Source: Mytilus californianus
Taxonomy: Eukaryota > Mollusca > Bivalvia > Mytilida > Mytilidae
Direction of reading: 5' to 3'
Assembly: GCF_021869535.1 (NCBI RefSeq)
Contig: NW_026262712.1
Coordinates: 62,738,100 to 62,802,099 of the forward strand
DNA length: 64,000 bases
Made by a program: the position numbers and the translations under genes. This document shows, piece after piece, positions 36,801 through 46,871 of this stretch. Under the pieces are notes generated by a model. That model made no database searches. It was not told the origin of the DNA and worked only from the letters and a program-made list of their open reading frames with translations. How positions within the stretch are numbered: position 1 is the first letter of the stretch; each line of letters begins with the position of its first letter.

Positions 36801-38001
36801 CAGTATTATTAGCCAGAATATCATTTTGAAAGGCTTCTTGTAAGGAACGAGTTTGCATGAAGGAACAAATGAATGCCAAGTGAAGTGACAAAGAAAGGCG
36901 ACGAATGTACTTTTTTGCTTTATCTATGTGGTCAGAGTTGATCAGTTTCTTCCAGTCTTTAACATCATCATCACGCATATATTTAAGTATATGAATGAGA
37001 CCTGCATGTTGGTATGCACTGCAAAGGTTGTTTATTTTGGATTTTCTAAGAAGCAGTAAAGGGAACTCTGGCAAAAAGTGTTCGTACTGTCTGTTCTGTT
37101 CTCTAAGTTTTATCAAATTACTTCCTATTTTGTTGTCAGGGCCACAGAGGATCTTTTCATGATTATGAAGGTTACTTGCATGATCAGTCTTGACAAGAAT
37201 GTCATCAAGTGTCTGCCTCAACTTTCCAATGTCGTCATCCCTTCCAGTAGCTGGTGGCGGATGAAGTGTCAACATCACAGGTGGTGTAAATTGCTCAAAA
37301 CCTAAAGTTCTTAGAATATGGTCCTGTTTGTCATCTTCTTCGTTATATACAATGGGTGTGATATCAAATGAATCATCTAGTGACATGTTCTGGAAATCAG
37401 GAATGTCTGTTCTGTCGATCTCAAGGTCTGTATCAAGAGCTTCAAGTTCTATATCTATTCCATCAAAAATTTCTTCCAACTCATTCTCTCTTTCTTCTTC
37501 ATCATCAACCTGAAAAGACATATCATATCCCTTTAAATGATTGAAATAGTTGCCACTGGATTACAATCATATGTGTGTTCCAAAAAATTATACATTGCAA
37601 TGTTTCAGTTAATGAGTAATTCAAATATGCTAATTCTTATCAATTAAGAAAAGGGATGGATGATAACGGGACATATATGTACCTAATGCTATTTTTTAGA
37701 TAATAATTCTCCATGGTTTATAGACAGGTACTGAAAGTTATCATAAGAGTTTCCTTAAAAATTAAAAAGTTCTGAAATGACACGTGTCGGACTTATAATG
37801 ACATATTAAATAGTCTTTATCGAATATGTATTTGTAATTCAGTCAGTTTATTATGACTATACCTGGTTATAGTGGTCGATGGTCTTATTGACATCTTCCT
37901 CTGATGTGCAGGGAGTTACAGCAGGTGAGCCTGGAGCGTCCACAACAACAAGATGTGAAAAAGATACTTCAAGCTCTTGTTCAGGTTCAGAAGCAGGGTC
38001 G
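33867..38001 (-). repeat. Tandem duplication unit B (4135 bp)
   Basis: Near-identical partner of 29737-33866. It is joined to the 5' part of the locus (38002-40432), so B is the original position and A the added copy. The intron is 353 bp in both, so the duplication copied DNA and not a spliced RNA. Confidence 0.92.
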
Positions 38002-38100
38002 TTCACTCTAAAGCTTGAAAATGATTCTTCTAAATTCTGATTTTCTGGCTCCTCAATTTCCCTTTGCATTTGAACTTTGATGGTATTCTAAATTCCTTCT
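34209..38100 (-). pseudogene. Nuclease-motif gene, 3' portion, copy B
   Basis: Exon 37863-38100 (acceptor tttaatttcag at its start, ATG at 38067-38069, acidic product QREIEEPENQNLEESFSSF...) splices in phase 0 over a 353-bp intron to an exon from 37509 that is open for 611 codons. That exon holds VDDEEERENELEE, the helical region KSKINNLCSAYQHAGLIHIL, and SSYTAYCTKLLHAHLKCGSF. After that come a 1-base deletion (about 35706), TAA at 35537-35539, a frame break shared with copy A (about 35330), the Cys cluster, SGDIDAVVVHVFA, GGNDFLP (34815-34835), TAG at 34803-34805 and a Lys/Pro-rich tail to 34221. Acidic residues in the two motifs fit a metal-dependent PIN/5'-nuclease fold. Pseudogene, or a cell-specific gene with sequencing errors. 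Confidence 0.75.
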
Positions 38101-38544
38101 GAAATTAAAAATTGATTGGTTTTTAGTTTTATGAATGAGCTTTTTTTATATTATAATATGACCTTCTTATTGTTAGCTAAAAGAAAATGGTCTTTCTTTT
38201 GCTTAAATATTTAGTTTTTCCATTCTTATTTTATGAAATCAAGATGAAACTATTACCGTGAAATGATAACTTGCAAAGATGGAAAATAATCTTTTAAACA
38301 CAAAAATGAAAAAAAAAATATCTGATTTAATTCATTAAATTCTGATTCATGACATAATCTTAACAATGGTTTAACTTCATTTCGGAAGAGTAAGAGAAAT
38401 GCCAGTTCAGTTTATGCATGCATTTTGCTCTCAAACAAAGCAAAAAATGATAATGTTTTTGTCATGAATATGCATGAAATATTTGCTGCTGGACATTAAT
38501 CATATATTAATCTATTTAACATTTAGATGAGGTAAAGTACTTAC
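38101..38544 (-). other. Probable intron of the nuclease-motif locus
   Basis: Bounded by a strong donor gtaagt (first base at 38544) and an acceptor tttaatttcag (38101). Joining these ends gives a stop after four codons, so either the true acceptor differs, the reading frame has decayed, or the upstream and downstream parts are two genes. Confidence 0.45.
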
Positions 38545-40432
38545 TTTCAAAGACCTCAGTCCATAAAGTTGGCAATCCCCAGGTAAACAATTGATGGCAC
38601 CTTGTTAGCACTCTCTTCTCCTCAGCATTTAGACATAATACTTCGGTCTCAAAATCTGTTTTCTGCAACTCTATGTCTTCTTTACATTTGCATGTAGTTG
38701 TCCCATCGCATATAGTGTGATCATGCCAATTTTCTATTTCTTTTGCTTCTTTTGGAATTCCTTTGATTGTAATAGGTAAGGTACCTATCTGCATAGATCT
38801 AGATTCCCCTGGTTCTGGGTCCTTGTGATATTTAAGTCGTACCAAACTGTTCATCATAATAATTATTATACAATCTCGGAGGCTGACTTTGACTTTTTCT
38901 ATTCCTGCTGCAGTTTCGTACAACATTTCATATTTCCTCAGGTAGGTATTGAAGTAGCAGAAATCGCTATTTGCCTTTTCTTTCATCCTCTGCTCGCTCT
39001 CATGTAAGCTTAATGTTGCTCCGGAAAAAGATGTTACAGAAGACACTGTGTTGATTGACTGATAGTTCATTGCAAGTTCTTGTGAGTTGGCATCTTGAAG
39101 AAGTCAAATATAATTTGTGTTTGTCAAATTTAAGAGGGAGTCAAACAAACTATATAATTTCCTAAGCTTTAAATTCAAAAGTTGGCCTACATTTTCTGAT
39201 TTTCTTAAACTTTCTTTGTTGATGTAGCTCTCTAATATAATCTGACCAATAACTGGTACACCCATTGTCCATTCTTTCAATATATCAAAAGATGTCCAGT
39301 CTAATGACTCTATTGTGCTTGTTCCGTAACAGGACAGTTTGATGAAGAAACATCGTTTTCAAAATCCGTATCAGCTACTTGCTATACATGAAATATTTGT
39401 TCATTTAGTATTTTCATCATTATATTGTCCCGCAACTCAATCGTACAGTTCTGCCAAATTTGTCGGTATACAATTCAAATGCACCTTTACTGAGAAATAT
39501 AATTTCAGCACAGTTATCGTTGTGTTTTTTTCTTATATGCGCATCAAAAAGAAGACAGATATCTGAAATTTGTACTTCAGTTAAATCACCAGATTCTACA
39601 AAAAGATGAAGTGCAGGAGGATGCTTACAAGTACGTGTACAGTCAACAGAAATTACTTTGTCTATTGCGAAATTTTCTGGTATCAAATTAAGAAGTTGTG
39701 CATCTAGAACCTCTGGAAAATGCCTCTTGTTTCCCACAATTGAAACGGCTTCTTCGCATTGACTTTTTTTCCTTCTCTGAATTCTTTCAACAGTGCTTAA
39801 TTTTGAAGATTTTAAAAGTATAGACTGAACTTCACAAGCTTCCTTCAAACTGTCTAAGAATTTTGATTTTTGTTCAACGAGTTTTTCATAATTATCTAAA
39901 TCATGGTAGTAATTGCTCTTCCCAAAATGGTGTTCAAATAAACAGATTTTCTTCCATTCCAAATTATTAAAGTCATCTTTATAGTTGTTAATTAAAGTGT
40001 CTATTTGAGATTCGTCTATTTCTAGTGTTTGCAGAATATGGTTTTCTATATTTTCACTTCGGTAAAAGGTTTTTACAACTTTGACGTAGATATCTTTTAT
40101 TGTAAGTTCACTTGATATATTTTTTCCAAAGCATTTCTTTTCAATTTGGTGCACAATTTTCTTACAAATATAGAGGTGTTCAGTGTGATGGAAACAATAT
40201 CTTAATATAGATGATCTTACACTTATACGGAAATGACCATCAACTTCTTTTAAACCATTAAAAACTCCTTTTGCACATTCAATTTTTTTATGTCCCTAAT
40301 CTTATCTGAGGGGCGGTGTTGGTTACGCAAAAACAAAAGAAAATCTTCTAGTTAAACCCATTTGTTTTCTAAGTCATTTTCATCATGGTGAATTGTTAGT
40401 GAACTAAATGAAGGGATGCTGCAAGATTCCAT
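38545..40432 (-). pseudogene. 5' part of the nuclease-motif locus, degraded
   Basis: A start ATG at 40430-40432 opens MESCSIPSFSSLTIHHDEND, broken by TAA at 40352-40354 and by a frameshift near 40270, then open again from about 40260 to 39420 (KKCFGKNISSELTIKDIYVK; a Lys-rich segment; HKPPALHLF-like CKHPPALHLFVESGDLTEVQ). After a gap, a frame from about 39310 (ESLDWTSFDILKEWTMGVPV) crosses one TGA near 39105 and continues through ESEQRMKEKANSDFCYFNTY and a Cys motif CDGTTTCKC to the phase-1 donor at 38544. The pieces lie in order on one strand and read as parts of one large protein, likely well over 1000 residues with the 3' part. Function unknown. Confidence 0.65.
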
Positions 40433-41395
40433 TTCTACAAAAAGCAGAGGTAAATATGTCATTTTACATGTTACATGGTTTAGCGTTTGGTGTCATTTGT
40501 AAGTCCCTTGTCCAAAAAAATCTATTTGATTATAAGAAATGACAATATTAATTATACCTCCAAATTACCATCCCTCTTATACCCCATAAATAATACATGA
40601 GTTTTCTTCTATAACACCCTTCTTATTATTGACAACCATAATTATGTCATTCATATTCTAAAAAATGTGTAATATTTGCTACTGTGCATAAAAAATTAAC
40701 ATTTACTCTAGTAATTGATTTCTGGCATTACCTATAATAAATTACATTAAAAAAAATAATCCCATTTGCACAAGGATTTGTATCCTTGCATTTGCAATAT
40801 TAACATTAATTATAATATAATTACCTTAATAGTTTTCTTTTTTCATGTCAACCTCTGTCTCCAGCTTTCACATCAAATTTTAAGAAGTCTTCAAATCTTT
40901 TTCTATTTCTATATTAATAATCACTACAAATCATTTATACACATTTATAACTGTACTATAAAATAAATGCTGAAGATAGTATATATTAAGTAATATGATA
41001 TGCATGTGACCAGTTATTCAGGAGATTAAGATAAACAAACCCAGCATGATACATGGTCTGGGGTAATTGGCATTTACATGATGTCTGATAAGACCACAGC
41101 TACAAAGTAGCTGTAGATTCGGGCTTATATCTTAGAGTGAATCGCACCTCAGGACACATCTGCACCAGGAATGCGACACACAGTTAAAAAGCCAAAAGCT
41201 AGCCGATGGCGGATAAAAGCCGAGTCACGTCAAAAGACATACTACCGAAAGAAACACAATAGCACGAAGACAAATAGCGGTGAAAATAAAATCAAATAAA
41301 AAGATACACGACTTCAGTACCTAGAATCTAAAACTCAAGACCATCTTGTATTATTTGTGAAGTAGACACTGAATATTTATCTGGTTCTGGTTTGT
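40433..41395. other. No gene; short repeat
   Basis: AT-rich upstream flank of the pseudogene. A small GC-richer stretch (41085-41290) with a hairpin cagctacaaagtagctg and a word shared in reverse with 29137 looks like an old element. Confidence 0.45.
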
Positions 41396-42080
41396 CGTCT
41401 GGTTTGTCATATATTGTGGTACTGAGATGACCTCTTGTCAAATTCGAGGTAAATGTCTAGAAATTATGTGGAGGAAGATGTATCTGTAGTGTCTTTAATC
41501 TCTAGTTCAGGAGGATATATTAAAGGGACCCAATTAGAAAATTTGGATTGTTAATTGAAAGACCATCATCAATATACTTGTATGTGAAATTAAATAATCT
41601 AGATTCTTTAATCTTCTTGTATGAAGGAACTCCGACTCAAACGAAAATTAGAAAAGGTCGGCTCGGAGAGGTGCACAGTTGGTTCCCATGGGATGCCGAC
41701 AACCTGCTGGAAAATTCTACCTACAAATTCATCAATCAAAAATGTTGTCAGTGAGAAAATCCACCATACTGATCACTTGTTCTTCGGTGTAGCATGTTTT
41801 ATTTTCGGGCTCATTTCTTACAAAATGTGTAGAATTATATCCCAAAATGATACATTTGTAGCGTATTGTACCATTTTTATGAAGGAAAGCATTGTGGATT
41901 ATTTCTTTAAGACGGGTTTTTAATTTGTCATGTGGTTTAGTGGTGTAAAGGGTGGAAAAATCGAAGGTGTTTATAGAATTTATTCCAGAAAATGACCGAG
42001 ATTTAAAATTTTCCAGGAGTTCTTTTGAATTCTTAAGAAAAATTGACTCAAGTATCAGACAAATTAGGAAAAGCGTTTTA
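41396..42080 (-). mobile_element. Penelope-like reverse transcriptase fossil
   Basis: Minus-strand translation keeps the RT blocks in order: FDFSTLYTT (41939-41965) continuing open through HDKLKTRLKEIIHNAF, then VDFLTDNIF, GRIFQQVVGIP with a 1-base loss before MGTNCAPL (about 41680-41700), then FNFTYKYIDDGLSINN (YIDD at 41565-41576), ELEIKDTTDTSSST with a stop, and IYDKPDD. Several stops and frameshifts make it dead. The LYTT and FQQ..GIPMG signature is of the Penelope/telomerase-like RT type in my judgement. It complements the 9640-10440 copy, which keeps the part after YIDD. Confidence 0.75.
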
Positions 42081-44269
42081 GAACAAAAGAAAATTAAAAG
42101 TGAATATTTGTTTGGGTGATGAAAATTTCAACAAAAAGCTCAGTATACTTCGTCCTTTCCTAGTTTCTTAGACTCAGACACAAAAGGTTGATATTTTTCT
42201 GACATGGAGCGAAAAAAAGTATATTTGTATGAAACACTTTCTTGCCTGGAGTTATATTCAAATGTGAAAGTATTATCCCAAAGTCACTTTTAAAAAATAT
42301 CTTATGTCCAGGTAAATTTGGCAACAATTGTTTACAGATGTTTAGCAGACAAGGACTATACAATGAAAACAATCGACAACGCATGAACTGTAAAATGAGT
42401 GAGACCAAATGCATCTACAGGGTATTTACTCCTTATATGAAAGCATCTCCCGATTCCACAGACAAATCCATTAGAAAGTGTCAAAGGCTGGAAAATGACA
42501 AATCCGGTAATAAAGTAAATTGTGAGATCTAAGATTTAAAATGTCTCTTTTAAGCTAACACTGAATGACTTGTTTGAATGGTTTTTGAGTGACAAGTATT
42601 CCTCTGATAGTAAAATTGCTATAATGCGAAAGAGCTTTTGCATATATATATTGATTCGGGCAGGGGCGGATCCAGCCATTTTTAAGGCGGGGGGGCTCCA
42701 ACCATATGTCGCCATTCAAAAGCATTGATCGTCAAAAAAAACACCCGGTCCCCTGGATCATCTACTGTCGGGTGAGGTAGTTCAAAAAAAGCTTTAGGCT
42801 GAGGCAGGTGAAATATAACTACTCAATCATGGTAAGTTGATGATGGGAATCAGAAATCATCGTGTTATTTGAAGATTCTAGCTTTCAAGTTTTTTGTCAG
42901 AGTCATTTTAAAACGTCTGGTTGTATGAAGCTTTGAAGAACCCTTAATTTCAAGTTCACTTGGATCTCTTACTGAGATGAAAGTTATTACTGGACAATAG
43001 TGCTTTTGAATGAAATTCGATAAGACGACGTGCATCATATAGTTGAATATATCCACGACAATTTGTGACATACTCCAGATTAACGGATGCGTGATACCAA
43101 TTGTAAAACTGTTGTATTGGTTTAGACTGAGTATAGTCTTGACTTAACTGTTACTGTACCAGTAACCAGTAATATAACCCTTATTGTGCTTGTTCATGGA
43201 AGGCACTGTAGTAAGCACTAGCTCTTCAGATGCGAACCAACTGTTATACTTAACACCATTCACAGAAGATATATGAAAGGGAAATTCACTATCAGGGAAC
43301 AAACGTCTTCCGGGGGGTGGGGCTGGGGGTGGTGTTAAAAACATCCAATATAATATAGTCTAAGCCTGTCACATTTTCATATACGTCTCCATAGTTTGGA
43401 ACCTCGTCAGTGAATGTCGTGTGTCGTATCTAAATGATTTTCGTTACTTGGGAAATTGGTATAAATAACAACAGGTCATTGATTGTTTCTGTTTAACCTA
43501 CTCACTTCTTTTATAGACACGGACGATTTAGAACCTGCCATAATGTATGAAAACTGTACATATGTTGTCCTTTTCTTCATAATAATGGTAGTTGTCGTTC
43601 AATTTTGTAATTTGGTTTTATTTGTAAAATAAAAAGGGCATATAAAGTGATTTTGTAAAGTGATTTAATTATTCAGTTGTCCATTACCGAGATATAACAA
43701 CTTTTGTGTTTACTGTCCACTTTATTCGTGAAAGTTGGAAAATTAACAACCATATATAATGCTAGAAAAGTTGTTTTGTGAATTTGATCAAGCTGATGGG
43801 AATACATTCGTTAAAAGAAATTATAGAATGCATTATAGATAAAACAACATCTTACCACTTATCGCCCTTCTTCAGAGGGGTTTTTAAAAGATCTCGTATT
43901 TCAGTCTTCTGTGATGCCAAATCCGTTCCACCAGTTGCATTGCCATTTTACTTCCGTGTTATTGTTATTAACCGAAATTCATTCTTCATGCAAATATATA
44001 TGGCCAGCCATTTTACTATCTATTCAACAATCACAATCATAGACATGATAAAAAAATGTTTACAATAATTGACAGTTGGTTGTCGAGATCGTGTCTACTG
44101 TTGAAATATTTAAATAAGGGATCATCATAACAGGCTTTTTTTTAATATAAATTTAGTTAATGACTTACTCGGCTCGACAAAAGCTTTTTAATTGTTGCTT
44201 CCAATAAACATTAAAGCATTGTTAGTGGAGTCTTTCCACTTTTCTTACATGATTATTGACAAATTCGTT
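42081..44269. other. No gene; ggggcggatccagcc repeat fragment
   Basis: At 42660-42770 there is a repeat fragment beginning caggggcggatccagcc, a word I associate with terminal parts of DNA transposons in several invertebrates. A G-rich stretch lies at 43312-43331. The remainder is AT-rich without a supported gene. Confidence 0.45.
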
Positions 44270-44975
44270 AAAGTGGCACTAGCTACGAGATATATAAAAA
44301 ATCTAATATATATGATTTTTTTTGTTCAATCATTAATGAAAGTGAAATAGTGAAATAATTATTCGCTTTTAGCCGCCAGTATGGTTCAATTTTGTTAAAA
44401 TAAGCTAAGAAACATTAATGATGAATTATTCACTTGCAAGTGAATAATTCGACCTCATTGAATCCGTATTCATGTGAACTTCAATTTAACCCCTTAGCTA
44501 AAGATGGATAACACGTGAATTGTATGTGTAAAGTTATTTAAAGGAAAAGAATGTCAACATTGAAAGTTAAACAAAGGTAAATCATTTGATTGACTGGTCC
44601 GATCCACAAAAAATCATTCTTATACAGGTAAAAACGACGATAAACATATATTTTTAATCTATAATATGAAATTAAATAGACCTAGAAAAATCCAATAGCA
44701 CGAGTTCGCTTAATCTATTTATATATTTATTCATGTTTACATCGCTTATATGGTCATCGGATGACTTTGGAGGTCAACTCGATAGTTAATTAGATGCATG
44801 GCGTCTAGACTAAAATACACACGAAACGAAGCTACGTGTTATCATGCCCATGTCCTGTTAACTGTTTATTTTAGACTTTTAATAGTTTGAATAATTGTTT
44901 TACATTGTTATAAATTAAATATGAGAATTTTAGTCAAATCGGTGAACATGAATTTGACAGCTAGTGCCCCTTTAA
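44270..44975. mobile_element. TIR element, copy 2 (about 0.7 kb), with perfect palindrome
   Basis: Starts aaagtggcactagctac and ends gacagctagtgccccttta, which are inverted repeats of each other. It matches 22487-23180 in reverse orientation (shared gatccacaaaaaatcattc and cctagaaaaatc words). Inside, 44423-44450 is a 28-bp perfect palindrome centred on cttgcaag. No open transposase frame. Confidence 0.65.
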
Positions 44976-45689
44976 TTGGTTGGTTGATTTTTGCATAACA
45001 TCAAGTGACAAGTTCTCACAGAGATTAGTTGGCTTGTATGGTTGGAAGATAGGTTAATAGATTGTCCGAAATCTTTAATGTCATATTTGATCGGAAATTC
45101 ACATTTCTATATTCATTGGCTTGGTTCATTTGCTTGATTGAATGATTTATTGGTTGATTGATCGACAGTTTCATAACGTGAAGAGACGAATATTTCATAT
45201 TGATTGATTTATTATTACTGTGAAATCCAGTAGCAAATATTTAACGCACATATCTAAGAAAAAATACGCGGGGTTTGAATTGGTTTCAAGGAACACGCTG
45301 GAAAAATAAAATGTAGAGCATGGATCCGTTAAATTACAGGTTTTCGGGTCAATGCAAATGTTTATTTGTATCTGAATTATGGTATTTTAGAGAACATGCA
45401 AGGATTTAACACCCTATTCCAAAAATATCCTTGCATTTTCTTTTATAAATTTCAATGGGAACATGCAAATGTTTACACCCTCCTAAAATATCATTGAATA
45501 TTCATCTATAAATTTCACTTTTCTAGGGATCCTAAGAACTTATGTTTTACTCATTTGCTGTGTTTGTAATCTTTTTTCATTGTAATCAAAATCGAAATTG
45601 GACTTTGTTTTTGACGATTCCCTCGCGTTTTCTTTTTCGCTTGTTCCATTAGAATCACCATCTTATAGCCGACTATACGGTATGGGTTG
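44976..45689. other. No gene seen
   Basis: AT-rich. The words tgcaaggatttaacaccc and tgcaaatgtttacaccc recur around 45400-45480, suggesting a small local duplication. Confidence 0.4.
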
Positions 45690-45797
45690 TTCTCGTTGTT
45701 GAAGACCGTATGGTTTCCTATAATTGCTTACATCCACTTCATTTTAACTTTGGTGGATAGTTGTCTAATTGGCAATCATACTACATCTCCTTATTTT
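45690..45797 (-). repeat. Interspersed repeat copy, diverged
   Basis: Keeps ttgaagaccgtatgg, ggtggatagttgtctaattgg and aatcatactacatctcc, the diverged minus-strand counterpart of the 19838 family. Confidence 0.6.
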
Positions 45798-45814
45798 TTT
45801 ACGGATCCTTGAAT

Positions 45815-46330
45815 GACCATATTGAAAATTTATTTTCTGATTTCTTTGCCCAGTTCTCGAATATGCAAACGTCATTTGGGACTCAAAATCGTAATTTGAT
45901 TACTAAACTTGAAAATATCCATCTTGATGCTGCGCGTGTCGTCACGAGGGATATTAAACTTACCAAGCATATTAATAAATTACAATGTATATGCTGAAAC
46001 TCGATGGGAAAAATTATCTGATAGACAATGCAACCAAAGATTAGTTCTTTTTCATGAAATTTTGAATAATAAAACTCCAGAGTATTTAAGAGAATTGATG
46101 CCTGATTCCATGGGAACAAAACATGACCATTATACAAGACAAAGAAATAATATTACACAACACAACACATGGACTCATTTTATATTCTGAATATTTTATC
46201 CCAGCTTCAACAAGAATATGGAACACACTTAATTTAAACATCAGAAAATGTGAATCTCTACCATTATTCAAAAAACAAATTCGCACCCAAAATAGTAAGG
46301 TCCCAATGTATTGCTATGTAGGTTATCGTT
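45815..46330 (+). mobile_element. LINE reverse transcriptase C-terminal fossil
   Basis: Three frames in order give the classical end of a LINE ORF2: KLENIHLDAARVVT, then ETRWEKLSDRQCNQRLVLFH with EILNNKTPEYLRELMPDS, then FIPASTRIWNTLNLNIRKCE with LPLFKKQIRT. Frame changes lie near 45990 and 46180. This segment follows the RT domain in Jockey/CR1-type elements; the exact clade is open. It is followed by a repeat word (atccatgacacaaaatcag) shared with 12775. Confidence 0.7.
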
Positions 46331-46871
46331 TTGTACAATTTTTTCATGCCTGCTTAATAGAAATCCATGACACAAAATCAGTTCATGCACACCAAAAAAA
46401 ACAAACAAATCAAAGCACTGTAACCGCTGTAGGCAGTTAACCAAAAACCAAGGCAAACATAATTATGAAAACTGTGGCAGTGTTGCTTCAATTTTTTGAT
46501 TTGAAAGAACAAACATTAAGCATTCGTACATTGTACATTTATGTTCATTAAATGAATTGATTATTAAGGCAAATTAATTAATATTTCATCAAGGTTTTCA
46601 AAAGCAACTCATATATCAATGTAAATGACCCCCATCTTCACCCCCATATGCATGATGTTACTCCATACCAAGTTTGGAATAAAATGACAGGTGATTATAA
46701 TACAGTTGGTCAAACATTCTCGGGCTTTACACTGCTTGAAAGATTTATATGTTTTCTTTAAAATGATCAATAATTGAAAATTATTATAGGCCAAGAAATA
46801 AGTTAATAAATAATTAAAGTAAATTCAATTAACCTAGACTAATTTTTTGCATCAATAACATTTTATAATAA
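46331..46871. other. Short repeat, then no gene
   Basis: 46360-46440 shares text with 12770-12840. The rest is AT-rich. Confidence 0.45.

Noticed and set aside
35194-37513. Plus-strand Ser-rich frames opposite the nuclease-motif locus
   Set aside because: Antisense shadows of the acidic minus-strand coding sequence.
41548-41923. Plus-strand frames in the 41.5-42 kb region
   Set aside because: They are antisense to the reverse transcriptase blocks, which are clearly on the minus strand.
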